From Bradyrhizobium sp. SRS-191 (lineage in GTDB: Bacteria > Pseudomonadota > Alphaproteobacteria > Rhizobiales > Xanthobacteraceae): a stretch of DNA of 49,374 nt. The notes beneath the pieces were generated by a model. That model was not told where the DNA came from. It saw nothing but the letters and a program-made list of their open reading frames with translations, and did no database searches. Positions 34,795-44,550 of this stretch are shown here, piece by piece (the first letter of the stretch is position 1; the number at the start of each line of letters is the position of its first letter). The position numbers were made by a program, and so were the translations under genes. The stretch is taken from NCBI RefSeq assembly GCF_024586915.1, contig NZ_JANBVS010000031.1:1-49374 (forward strand), in the 5' to 3' direction.

Positions 34795-35726
34795 TGCGCC
34801 GCGTCACATTGTGGGCGGCCGCCTTGTTGATGTCGTCAGTGTCAGCGGTCCAGGCAGCTGACGACGTTCTCCGCATTTGCATGGACGAAAATCTTCCACC
34901 ACTGTCGGTCCACCATCGTGGCAAGCCCGGCAGCGGATTCGATGTCATGCTTGGCCAGGCGATCGCTGATCGCCTTGGCAAGAAGCTCGAGATCCAGTGG
35001 TTCGAAAGCAAGCTCGATGAAGATTCGAGCCCGGCGCTCGAGGCGAACGCCTTGCTGTCGGATGGCCGCTGCTCGCTCGTGGCAAGCTACGCCTTTACGC
35101 AGGACGGATTGGTCGCGCCCGGGGTCAAGACGGCCAAGCTGCCGGACTTCGATGGCGCGACCCGTGACGATCGCCGGCGGCGTATTCCCCTCGGCACACT
35201 GGCGCCGAGCAAGCCGTATATGTTCTCGACGCTGACAGTCGTTCTCGCACCGGGCGCCAAACAGCGCCGGATCAGCGATATCGGCGATCTCGCCGGCCTC
35301 CGGCTCGGAATCGAGAGCGGCACGCTGGCGGACGCGATCCTGATGACCTTCGACAAGGGCCGCCTGATCGATGACATCACCCATCTGATTCCGACGCGGG
35401 ATGACCTGCTCGGCGCCCTCGAACAGGGCAAGTTCGACGCGACGCTGCTCGATATCAGACGCTTCGATGCCTATCGGGCAGCTCATCCGGAAAGCAAGCT
35501 CATGGCCTCGGGCTACAATTATCCGATCGGCGCCAACAGAGGCTATGTCGCCCTGTCCAGCTCGGCCGAGTTGCTGGCATCGGTCGACAAGATCCTGGCG
35601 GAGATCGCCGCGTCGGGCGATCTGGCCAAATTTGCCGCGACCGCAGGCCTGACCTATTTGCCGCCGCGTGAGCCGGTGATCCTCGGCGATGCCTTCCAGA
35701 AGATCATCCGGAGCGGCGCGCGCTAA
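34791..35726 (+). CDS. quinoprotein-associated periplasmic binding protein (XoxJ/MoxJ-like)
   Basis: A 311-residue exported protein (signal peptide to VQA) of the solute-binding family 3 type: LRICMDENLPPLSVHHRGKP, SGFDVMLGQAIADRLG, SLVASYAFTQDG, LRLGIESGTLAD. It completes a dehydrogenase-cytochrome-binding protein operon, the same trio order as xoxFGJ. It probably assists activation of the dehydrogenase; the gene for it overlaps the cytochrome by ATGA. A related protein is encoded at 24861. The AraC gene converges on it 27 bases downstream. Confidence 0.84.
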   Translation: MMRRVTLWAAALLMSSVSAVQAADDVLRICMDENLPPLSVHHRGKPGSGFDVMLGQAIADRLGKKLEIQWFESKLDEDSSPALEANALLSDGRCSLVASYAFTQDGLVAPGVKTAKLPDFDGATRDDRRRRIPLGTLAPSKPYMFSTLTVVLAPGAKQRRISDIGDLAGLRLGIESGTLADAILMTFDKGRLIDDITHLIPTRDDLLGALEQGKFDATLLDIRRFDAYRAAHPESKLMASGYNYPIGANRGYVALSSSAELLASVDKILAEIAASGDLAKFAATAGLTYLPPREPVILGDAFQKIIRSGAR

Positions 35727-35753
35727 CGGCGCCCTTGGCGCGACTTTGGCGCT

Positions 35754-36716
35754 TCAGTCGGCGCGCGCGGCCGCTGTTTTGTGCACCGATGACGGCACGA
35801 CACCGAAATACTTCCGGAACACGCGGCTGAAGTGCGAGGAGCTCGAAAAGCCCCACGAGAATGCGACGTCGGTGATGGTCTTGCCGCCTTGCGTCTCCAG
35901 CTCCTGCCGACAGTGCTGCAGCCGGGCACGCCAGATGTAATCACTGACCGTCATTCCGCGGTCGCTGAACACCATGTGAAGGTAGCGCTTGGTACAACCC
36001 AAGGCTGCCGAAATCTGATCGATGCAGAGATCGGGATCGCGCAGGTGCTCGCGAATGAAAGCCTGCGCGCGAATGTAGACCGCTTCGGGTCCGGCACGGT
36101 CGAGCATGCGGTCCGCTTCCCGCAACGGCAGCAGCAACAGATCGATCAGCGACTCGGCCACGCTTGCCGCCGAGTTCGGTGACAACCTCGTCGCCTCGTC
36201 GAACGCAGAATGCGTGACATCGTGCGCAATCCGCCCAGTCCCGCTTCGCGCGGACAGCTTGTAAGCCGGCATCTTCTCGGACCGGAAGCCGCGCTCCTGC
36301 AGCAGTTCCTTGGGCACGATCACGACATCATGACGCGTCAGCGCCGGGCTGACGATCGTGTGCGGTGTCGACACATCATAGGCAAGACAGTCCCCCGGAC
36401 CGATCTCGATCTGGCGGCCATCCTGCTCGAAATAGGACGTTCCATAGGTCTGGAACAGGATCTTGATGTAGGGATGCGCCACCTTCTGTGCACGCGCATA
36501 GGTGTGTGCAATCCGGTGCTGGCTTGCCTCGATCTGACACAATTTCAGGCGAGAGACCGTGGTGAAGTTGATGCGCCCCTCGAAGGAGGCGCCCTCCAGC
36601 GGGTCGACATCGAAACGTCCGCAGAGATCGGTCAGTGCATCTGACCAACGCTGGATCTGACTCTTGGGCGTGAACCCCGAGGTAGTAAGCGAGCGGATCG
36701 TATCGGACATCTTCAT
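35754..36716 (-). CDS. AraC family transcriptional regulator
   Basis: A 320-residue regulator with an AraC-binding-like N-terminal domain (GRINFTTVSRLKLCQI, GPGDCLAYDVSTPHTI) and a C-terminal double HTH (about 220-315: ISAALGCTKRYLHMVFSDRG, ITDVAFSWGFSSSSHFSRVFRKYFG). The N-terminal type is that of FeaR-like regulators of aromatic amine or alcohol use. It lies between the two PQQ dehydrogenase operons, divergent from xoxF, so either could be its target. Starts at 36716 or 36710. Confidence 0.87.
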   Translation of the reverse strand: MKMSDTIRSLTTSGFTPKSQIQRWSDALTDLCGRFDVDPLEGASFEGRINFTTVSRLKLCQIEASQHRIAHTYARAQKVAHPYIKILFQTYGTSYFEQDGRQIEIGPGDCLAYDVSTPHTIVSPALTRHDVVIVPKELLQERGFRSEKMPAYKLSARSGTGRIAHDVTHSAFDEATRLSPNSAASVAESLIDLLLLPLREADRMLDRAGPEAVYIRAQAFIREHLRDPDLCIDQISAALGCTKRYLHMVFSDRGMTVSDYIWRARLQHCRQELETQGGKTITDVAFSWGFSSSSHFSRVFRKYFGVVPSSVHKTAAARAD

Positions 36717-36989
36717 CCACCGATTCAAGATCGAGACGCAACGGGTCCGCCGCAGGACGGCGGATGAGAGTGCTGGCAGATTACTCCGATTTTAAGGCCG
36801 CGATATCCCTCGCGACGTATCTGTTCCATAAAGCGCCCTCGACGATCCTCCGCCTTCGTCCTTGTAAGGTCAAGAAGAACATCAACCTTCGGTGGAACCG
36901 GACGCTTCAAATTGGTGCTGCGCAGCAAGAACGCATCTTATGTTGCGGACCAGCAAAGCAAATCTTCTCCAAAAACTTCTATTCGCTTC

Positions 36990-37038
36990 ACTCTTGAGCA
37001 AGTGCTTTTCTCTTTTGGGCAAGTTTCCCGTTTGGGAA
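36990..37038. promoter_or_regulatory. xoxF upstream region with palindrome and repeats
   Basis: The AraC-xoxF divergent gap (36717-37115) is AT-rich. It contains a perfect palindrome TTCCC-GTTT-GGGAA at 37025-37038, and two GCAAG words (36998 and 37019) 21 bases apart. GTTCCCG words at 32690 and 32714 lie upstream of the other PQQ dehydrogenase. These are candidate sites for AraC or FlhR; no promoter can be named with confidence. Confidence 0.35.
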
Positions 37039-37115
37039 GTGGATAATCAATGATGCCGAAAACGAATACTGGGCCGCGCGATGCGGAACCTCAGTTGAAC
37101 CCGGGAGGAAAGACG

Positions 37116-38921
37116 ATGCGAAGAGTACTGCTCGCAACATGTCTGACGTCAGTCGCGGCGCTCGCCGCGGGTGGCGCATTTGCCAGCGAAGAGCTGGTCA
37201 AGATGTCGGCCAACCCGAAGGACTGGGTGATGCCGGCGGGAGATTACGCCAACACGCGTTACTCCAAGCTCAACCAGATCAACGCCCAGAACGTCGGCAA
37301 GCTGCAGGTCGCGTGGACCTTCTCCACCGGCGTGCTGCGCGGCCATGAAGGCGGCCCGCTCATCGTCGGCAACATGATGTATGTGCACACGCCGTTCCCG
37401 AACAAGGTGTACGCGATCGATCTCGCCAACGACAACAAGATCGTCTGGAAGTACGAGCCCAAGCAGGATCCGAACGTCATTCCGGTGATGTGCTGCGACA
37501 CGGTGAACCGCGGCGTGGCCTATGGTGACGGCAAGATCTTCCTGCACCAGGCCGACGACAAGCTGGTGGCGATCGACGCCAAGAGCGGCCAACAGGTCTG
37601 GACCGCCATCAACGGCGATCCGAGCAAGGGACAGACCGGCACGTCGGCTCCGCTGGTCGTCAAGGACAAGGTCCTGGTCGGCACGTCGGGCGGCGAGTTC
37701 GGCGTCCAGTGCAGCATGACCGCCTACGACATCAAGACCGGCAAGCAGGCCTGGAAGGCCTACTCCGAAGGTCCGGATGACCAGATCCTGTTCGACGCCA
37801 ACACCACCGCGCTCGGCAAGCCCGTCGGCAAGGACTCCAGCCTGAAGACCTGGCAGGGCGATCAGTGGAAGACCGGCGGCGGCTGCACCTGGGGCTGGAT
37901 CTCCTACGATCCGCAGCTCGACATGGTCTACTACGGCTCGGGCAACCCCTCGACCTGGAATCCGAAGCAGCGCCCCGGCGACAACAAATGGTCGATGACG
38001 ATCTTCGCACGTCATGCCGACACCGGCGTCGCGAAGTGGGTCTACCAGATGACGCCCCACGACGAGTGGGACTATGACGGCGTCAACGAGATGATCCTGT
38101 CGGACCAGGCGATCAACGGCCAGCCGCGCAAGCTGCTGACCCATTTCGATCGTAACGGTCTCGCCTACACGCTCGACCGCGCCAACGGCGAACTGCTCGT
38201 CGCCGAGAAGTACGATCCGAAGGTGAACTGGACCACCGGCGTCGACATGGACAAGAACTCGGCGACCTATGGTCGTCCGAAGGTCGTCGATCAGTACTCG
38301 ACCGACAAGCAGGGCGAGGACGTCAACACCAAGGGCATCTGCCCGGCGGCGCTCGGCACCAAGGACGAACAGCCCGCGGCCTACTCGCCGGACACGCAGC
38401 TGTTCTACGTCCCCACCAACCATGTCTGCATGGATTACGAGCCCTTCAAGGTGAGCTACACCGCAGGTCAGCCCTATGTCGGCGCGACCCTGTCGATGTA
38501 TCCGCCTCAGGGTGAGACCCATATGGGCAACTTCATCGCCTGGGACGGCAAGACCGGCAAGATCGCCTGGTCGAACAAGGAGCCGTTCTCGGTGTGGTCG
38601 GGTGCGCTCGCAACGGCCGGCGGCGTGGTGTTCTACGGAACGCTCGAAGGCTACCTCAAGGCGGTCGACGCCAAGACGGGTAAGGAGCTCTACAAGTTCA
38701 AGACCCCGTCCGGCATCATCGGCAACGTCACGACCTACGAAGCTGGCGGCAAGCAGTACGTCGCCGTGCTCTCGGGTGTCGGCGGCTGGGCCGGCATCGG
38801 TCTCGCGGCGGGTCTGACGGATCCGACCGCCGGTCTCGGTGCCGTCGGCGGCTACGCGGCGCTGAGCAACTACACCGCACTCGGTGGCGCGCTCACCGTG
38901 TTCTCGCTGCCGCAGCAGTGA
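37116..38921 (+). CDS. xoxF: lanthanide-dependent methanol dehydrogenase XoxF
   Basis: Oxidises methanol in the periplasm using PQQ and a lanthanide. At 601 residues with a signal peptide (to AFA) it has the XoxF length. It has C126-C127 (PVMCCD) over PQQ, metal ligands E194 (SGGEFG) and N277 (GSGNPS), and the catalytic D319 followed by D321 (EWDYDG), the extra aspartate that binds the lanthanide. GGGAGGAAAG precedes the ATG; the frame is open to 37050 but lacks a signal-like start there. No mxaF/mxaI is in the window, so this is the Ln-only route. xoxG follows. Confidence 0.97.
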   Translation: MRRVLLATCLTSVAALAAGGAFASEELVKMSANPKDWVMPAGDYANTRYSKLNQINAQNVGKLQVAWTFSTGVLRGHEGGPLIVGNMMYVHTPFPNKVYAIDLANDNKIVWKYEPKQDPNVIPVMCCDTVNRGVAYGDGKIFLHQADDKLVAIDAKSGQQVWTAINGDPSKGQTGTSAPLVVKDKVLVGTSGGEFGVQCSMTAYDIKTGKQAWKAYSEGPDDQILFDANTTALGKPVGKDSSLKTWQGDQWKTGGGCTWGWISYDPQLDMVYYGSGNPSTWNPKQRPGDNKWSMTIFARHADTGVAKWVYQMTPHDEWDYDGVNEMILSDQAINGQPRKLLTHFDRNGLAYTLDRANGELLVAEKYDPKVNWTTGVDMDKNSATYGRPKVVDQYSTDKQGEDVNTKGICPAALGTKDEQPAAYSPDTQLFYVPTNHVCMDYEPFKVSYTAGQPYVGATLSMYPPQGETHMGNFIAWDGKTGKIAWSNKEPFSVWSGALATAGGVVFYGTLEGYLKAVDAKTGKELYKFKTPSGIIGNVTTYEAGGKQYVAVLSGVGGWAGIGLAAGLTDPTAGLGAVGGYAALSNYTALGGALTVFSLPQQ

Positions 38922-38937
38922 GCTAGAGCCTCTGCTT

Positions 38938-38965
38938 CCGGCGCATGGATCGCTCCATGCGCCGG
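38938..38965 (+). repeat. perfect hairpin between xoxF and xoxG
   Basis: Arms CCGGCGCATGGA and TCCATGCGCCGG with a TCGC loop, 16 bases after the xoxF stop. No T run follows on the plus strand (an A run does), so it is more likely an mRNA-stabilising or attenuating hairpin than a full terminator. It could give xoxF higher mRNA levels than xoxG. An A-rich stretch then leads to xoxG. Confidence 0.75.
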
Positions 38966-38999
38966 TTCGCCTACCCAAAAAAATTAAGGGAAGACGCCC

Positions 39000-39533
39000 T
39001 TGCGTAGAATCTGGTTTGCGGTCGCCACGGCTCTGATCCTGGCAACCGGCGGGATGACTGTCGCCGAAAATGCCTGGGCCGAGGGCCCCGGAGATCCTGC
39101 GGCCGTCAAGTCCGAGGATGGGAAGTACTTCGATAAAGACGGCATTCCGACCTACAAGGTGGGCGCCGACGGAACGGTCGACTGGTACACCTACTCCGGA
39201 TACCGCCGTTATCATTCCGAATGCCATGTGTGTCACGGACCCGACGGCATGGGGTCGACTTACGCTCCGGCGCTGAAGGACTCGGTCAAGACCATGAGCT
39301 ACGGCGATTTCATCGGGACCATCGCCAGCGGCCGCAAGAATGTCAGCACGTCTCAAGAGAACGTCATGCCGGCTTTCGGCGACAATCCGAACGTCGCCTG
39401 CTACATGGACGACCTCTACATCTACCTGCGCGCCCGCGGCAATGACGCAGTGGGACGCGTCCGCCCGGCCAAGCACGAGGACAAGCCGCCAGCCTATACG
39501 GAAGCGGAAAACTCCTGCATGGGCAAGAAATGA
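39000..39533 (+). CDS. xoxG: cytochrome c XoxG (cytochrome cL type)
   Basis: Electron acceptor of XoxF. A 177-residue exported monoheme cytochrome (signal peptide to AWA) of the MxaG/XoxG type, with GKYFDKDGIPTYKVG before the heme motif CHVCH (75-79) and a methionine ligand in NVMPAFGDN. Two extra cysteines (ACYMDD, SCMGKK) are typical. The start is TTG at 39000 with AAGGGA eight bases upstream; no ATG fits. A GGCCGCG hairpin (about 39541-39582) separates it from the next gene. Confidence 0.93.
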   Translation: MRRIWFAVATALILATGGMTVAENAWAEGPGDPAAVKSEDGKYFDKDGIPTYKVGADGTVDWYTYSGYRRYHSECHVCHGPDGMGSTYAPALKDSVKTMSYGDFIGTIASGRKNVSTSQENVMPAFGDNPNVACYMDDLYIYLRARGNDAVGRVRPAKHEDKPPAYTEAENSCMGKK

Positions 39534-39608
39534 CCGACGAAGGCCGCGCCTGGACAGTTTCCCTGGGCAGGGTCGCGGCCTCGAGAGAATGAAACAGGAG
39601 TTTGAGAC

Positions 39609-40718
<1,110 letters not shown>

Positions 40719-40751
40719 CCCGAGCCACGCAAAACTGAGGAGGATTGCGCA

Positions 40752-41315
40752 ATGACTGTCCACATTCACCCGTCCGTTGATAACGGCGTCAAACAGGGAA
40801 GCGGCCACTTCGCCGGCGGCACCCTGGTCTGCAAGTGCCACGACCGGCCGGTGAAGGTCGGCATCACCGGCGACGTCGCGCATAATCACGCATGCGGCTG
40901 CACCAAGTGCTGGAAGCCGTCGGGCGCGACCTTCTCGGTCGTCGCCGTGGTGCCGCGGCAGAACGTCACGGTCCTGGAAAACGGCGACAAGCTGAAGATC
41001 GTCGACGCCTCCGCCGTCATCCAGCGCTATGCCTGCACGGGCTGCGGCACGCACATGTACGGCCGGATCGAGAACACGGGTCATCCGTTCTACGGCCTCG
41101 ACTTCATCCATCCCGAGCTGTTCCAGGAACAGGGCTCGGCGGCACCGGGCTTTGCAGCCTTCGTTTCCTCGGTGATCGAGTCGGGCGTGAAGCCGGAACA
41201 GATGGGCGAAATCCGCGCGCGGCTGAAGGAGCTGGGGCTCGAGCCCTATGACTGCCTTTCGCCGGCGCTGATGGATGCGATTGCCACCCACGTGGCGAAA
41301 GCAAAGGCGGCCTGA
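40752..41315 (+). CDS. gfa: S-(hydroxymethyl)glutathione synthase Gfa
   Basis: Speeds the joining of formaldehyde and glutathione. A 187-residue zinc protein of the GFA family, with the cysteine sets CKCHDRP, CGCTKCW and CTGCGTHMYG. It follows flhA by 33 bases with GAGGA upstream and ends the methanol-to-formate operon block; a strong terminator follows. Confidence 0.95.
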   Translation: MTVHIHPSVDNGVKQGSGHFAGGTLVCKCHDRPVKVGITGDVAHNHACGCTKCWKPSGATFSVVAVVPRQNVTVLENGDKLKIVDASAVIQRYACTGCGTHMYGRIENTGHPFYGLDFIHPELFQEQGSAAPGFAAFVSSVIESGVKPEQMGEIRARLKELGLEPYDCLSPALMDAIATHVAKAKAA

Positions 41316-41369
41316 GGGCCGCAGAGTACCAAGCGTAACAACTGAAGCGTTCCTTCCTGAAGACTTGGT

Positions 41370-41407
41370 GCCTCGCCTGCCCCACGCTGGCGAGGCATTC
41401 TTTTTTT
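41370..41407 (+). terminator. rho-independent terminator after gfa
   Basis: Stem GCCTCGCC / GGCGAGGC with an 11-base loop, then ATTC and seven T. It closes the xoxF-xoxG-flhA-gfa block. The rest of 41408-41690 holds small GC hairpins and must contain the promoter for the next genes; no gene is seen. Confidence 0.9.
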
Positions 41408-41690
41408 GCCGTCGTCCTGATTGAACGGCCACCGCTGCCCTCGCGGCAGCGCGCCAGGTTCCCTGTTTGCATTGCAACGGGCTGCACGCGCACTGCTCGC
41501 GTGCTCCGGGAACACACGCGCCTGTGTAGACCGATGCCTGTGCCGGTCTGCTATCATGGGCAGCTTTCCGACAATTCCCAATTGATCCGGCGCGTGCACA
41601 TTGGACGCGTGCGAATGGGACATGTGGTCCTGCGCGCGTCCACCAACGATCAGAACCAACGACCATTGGTCCGACAAAACGAGGGCGAAC

Positions 41691-42143
41691 ATGATCAAGG
41701 TGAAAATCAACGGACAGGAGCAGAGCTGGGATGGAGATCCGAGCCTGCCGCTGTTGTGGTATCTGCGCGACGAGCTTGGCCTGACCGGCTCGAAATATGG
41801 CTGCGGCCAGGCGCTGTGCGGCGCTTGCACCGTGATGGTCGACAAGGAGGCCGCGCGTTCCTGCATCACCGCGATCTCCGATGTCGCGGGGCGCGAGGTC
41901 ACGACCATCGAGGGCCTGCACCCGACCGGCGACCATCCGGTGCAGAAGGCGTGGCGGCAGGTCAACGTGCCGCAATGCGGCTTCTGCCAGGCGGGGCAGA
42001 TCATGCAGGCGGCGGCGCTGCTCAACCAGAATCCGAAGCCGTCGCATGACCAGATCCGGGACGCGATGTCCGGCAACATCTGCCGCTGCGGCTGCTATCA
42101 GCGCATCGAGAATGCGGTTCATCTGGCCTCGACGGGGGTGTGA
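41691..42143 (+). CDS. [2Fe-2S] subunit of a molybdenum hydroxylase (IorA type)
   Basis: A 150-residue subunit with two [2Fe-2S] domains: CGQALCGACTVMVD (plant-ferredoxin like) and CGFCQAGQI with CRCGCY. This is the small subunit of xanthine oxidase family enzymes of the isoquinoline 1-oxidoreductase / aldehyde dehydrogenase kind. GAGGGCGAAC precedes the ATG. The large subunit follows three bases later. In this setting an aldehyde may be the substrate, but that is inference. Confidence 0.9.
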   Translation: MIKVKINGQEQSWDGDPSLPLLWYLRDELGLTGSKYGCGQALCGACTVMVDKEAARSCITAISDVAGREVTTIEGLHPTGDHPVQKAWRQVNVPQCGFCQAGQIMQAAALLNQNPKPSHDQIRDAMSGNICRCGCYQRIENAVHLASTGV

Positions 42144-42145
42144 TC

Positions 42146-44479
42146 ATGACCATCATCGCAAATCCGGACACCGCGAAGTCCACCTCGCGCCGCGGCTTCG
42201 AGCGGCATCTGAAGATCGAGAACGTTTCGCGCCGCGCCATCCTGCAGACGCTGGGTCTCGCGGGCGGCTTCGTGCTCACAGCGCCCCTGCTCTCGCGGCC
42301 GGCCTTCGCGGCCTATGAAACCGGCGCCGGCAAAATGCCGCATGGCACCGTGGTCGACCCCAAGGTCTTCGTGTCGATCGCGCCCGACGGCATCGTCTCC
42401 ATCCTCGCGCATCGCTCCGAGATGGGCACCGGCGTGCGCACCAGCCTGCCGCTGATCGTCGCCGAGGAAATGGAAGCCGACTGGTCGAAGGTCCGCGTCG
42501 TGCAGGCGCCCGGGGACGAGGTGAAGTTCGGCAACCAGGACACCGACGGCTCGCGCAGCACGCGGCATTATCTGTTGCCGATGCGCCAGATCGGCGCGAT
42601 GGCGCGCGCGATGCTGGAGGCGGCTGCAGCCAAGAAGCTCGGCGTTCCCACCAGCGAGGTGAAAGCGGTCAACCACGAGGTCGTGCACAGCGCCAGCGGC
42701 AAGCGCCTCGGCTTCGGTGAGCTCGCGGCCGACGCGGCCAATCAGCCAGTGCCCGCCGTCGACGCCATCACGCTGAAGTCGCCGAAGGACTTCCGCTATC
42801 TCGGCAAGGGCCAGGTCAGCATCGTCGATCTGCACGACATCACCGTCGGCAAGGCGCATTACGGCGCCGATATCCGCCTGCCGGACATGAAGTACGCGGT
42901 CATTGCCCGGCCGCCGGTCACGGGCGGCAAGGTGAAGTCGTTCGATCCGGCGGAGGCGCTCAAGGTGTCCGGCGTCGAGAAGGTGCTCGAGGTCAAGGGC
43001 TGGCCCTGGCCCTCGAAGTTCCAGCCGCTCGGCGGTGTGGCGGTGATCGCGCGCAATACGGGTGCCGCGATCAAGGGCCGCGATGCGCTGAAGGTCGAAT
43101 GGGACGACGGTCCAAATGCGGCCTACGATTCCGTCGCCTATCGCGCCGAGCTCGAATCCGCCGCACGCCAGCCGGGTCTCGTCGTGCGCCAGGAAGGCGA
43201 TGCCGACGCCGCGCTGAAGTCGGCCGACAAGGTGATCACCGGCGAGTACTATTTGCCCCACTTCGCCCATGCCAGCATGGAGCCGCCGGTCGCGGTCGCC
43301 GACGTCAAGGGTGACAAGGCCGAGATCTGGGCGCCCGTGCAGAGCCCCGGCGGGACCCGCGAGGATGTCGCCAAGACGCTGCAGATCCCGATCGAGAACG
43401 TGACCGTCAACGTCACCCTGCTCGGCGGCGGTTTCGGCCGCAAGTCGAAGTGCGACTTCGCGCTCGAAGCCGCCCTGCTCTCCAAGGAGCTGGGCGCGCC
43501 GGTGAAGGTGCAGTGGACCCGTGACGACGACATCCAGCACGACTTCCTGCACACGGTCTCGGTCGAGCGGATCGAAGCGGGCCTCGACAAGAGCGGCAAG
43601 GTCGTCGCCTGGCGTCACCGCAGCGTCGCGCCGACGATCCTGTCGACCTTCGCGGCCGGCGCCGATCATGCCGCGCCGTTCGAGCTCGGCATGGGCCTCG
43701 TCGACATGCCGTTCGAGATCGCCAACATCCAGTGCGAGAACCCCGCCGCCAAGGCGATGACCCGCATCGGCTGGTTCCGCTCGGTCTCGAACATCCCACG
43801 TGCCTTCGCCGTGCAGTCGATGGTCGGCGAGATCGCCGCCGCCACCGGCCGCGACCAGAAGGACATGCTGCTCGAACTGATCGGCAGCCCGCGAATCGTC
43901 AAGCTCGCTTCGGTGAAGGATCTCTGGAACTACGGCGAGCCCTATGAGAGCTACCCGATCGACACCGGGCGGCTGCGCCGCGTCGTCGAATTCGTCGCCG
44001 AGAAGGGCAATTGGGGCCGCAGCGTTCCCAAGGGCCGCGGCCTCGGCATCGCCGCGCATCGCAGTTTCGTCAGCTACATCGCCACCATCGTGGAGGTCGA
44101 GGTCGACGACAAGGGCAAGCTGACCGTGCATCAGGTCGACAGCGCGATCGACTGTGGTGTGTTCGTCAACCCCGAGCGCATCCAGTCGCAGCTCGAAGGT
44201 GCTGCGATCATGGGGCTGAGCCTCGCCAAATACGGCGAGGTCAGCTTCAAGAATGGCCGCGTGCAGCAGCGCAACTTCGACGACCATCCGGTGGTCCGGA
44301 TCGACGAGGCTCCGCTGGTCACGAACGTGCACATCGTGCCGGCGGATCCCGACACGCCGCCGAGCGGCGTCGGCGAACCCGGCGTGCCGCCGTTCGCACC
44401 GGCGCTCGCCAATGCGATCTTCGCCGCCACCGGCAAACGCCTGCGCGCGCTGCCGATCGGCAAGCAGCTCGCGATCTGA
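42146..44479 (+). CDS. molybdopterin-binding subunit of a molybdenum hydroxylase (IorB type)
   Basis: A 777-residue large subunit of the xanthine oxidase family, isoquinoline 1-oxidoreductase beta type. A Tat leader (SRRAILQTLGLAGGFVLTAP, ending AFA) shows export of the folded enzyme with its small subunit. Cofactor motifs GGGFGRKS and the catalytic glutamate in SGVGEPGVPP are present. GTG 42140 is an alternative start. No FAD subunit, cytochrome or XdhC-like maturase is adjacent; the electron acceptor is therefore unknown. A YqeB-like maturation-type protein is encoded at 10453, far away. Confidence 0.9.
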   Translation: MTIIANPDTAKSTSRRGFERHLKIENVSRRAILQTLGLAGGFVLTAPLLSRPAFAAYETGAGKMPHGTVVDPKVFVSIAPDGIVSILAHRSEMGTGVRTSLPLIVAEEMEADWSKVRVVQAPGDEVKFGNQDTDGSRSTRHYLLPMRQIGAMARAMLEAAAAKKLGVPTSEVKAVNHEVVHSASGKRLGFGELAADAANQPVPAVDAITLKSPKDFRYLGKGQVSIVDLHDITVGKAHYGADIRLPDMKYAVIARPPVTGGKVKSFDPAEALKVSGVEKVLEVKGWPWPSKFQPLGGVAVIARNTGAAIKGRDALKVEWDDGPNAAYDSVAYRAELESAARQPGLVVRQEGDADAALKSADKVITGEYYLPHFAHASMEPPVAVADVKGDKAEIWAPVQSPGGTREDVAKTLQIPIENVTVNVTLLGGGFGRKSKCDFALEAALLSKELGAPVKVQWTRDDDIQHDFLHTVSVERIEAGLDKSGKVVAWRHRSVAPTILSTFAAGADHAAPFELGMGLVDMPFEIANIQCENPAAKAMTRIGWFRSVSNIPRAFAVQSMVGEIAAATGRDQKDMLLELIGSPRIVKLASVKDLWNYGEPYESYPIDTGRLRRVVEFVAEKGNWGRSVPKGRGLGIAAHRSFVSYIATIVEVEVDDKGKLTVHQVDSAIDCGVFVNPERIQSQLEGAAIMGLSLAKYGEVSFKNGRVQQRNFDDHPVVRIDEAPLVTNVHIVPADPDTPPSGVGEPGVPPFAPALANAIFAATGKRLRALPIGKQLAI

Positions 44480-44497
44480 GAGCAGCGATATGACGAC

Positions 44498-44527
44498 ATC
44501 ATCGGCCGGAGCGATCCGGCCGATGAT
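44498..44527 (+). terminator. hairpin after the molybdenum hydroxylase operon
   Basis: Perfect 13-base arms ATCATCGGCCGGA / TCCGGCCGATGAT with a GCGA loop, followed by a weak CGTTTC tract. It lies between convergent genes and could end both. Confidence 0.6.
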
Positions 44528-44550
44528 CGTTTCAGCAGAACAGTGATGAG

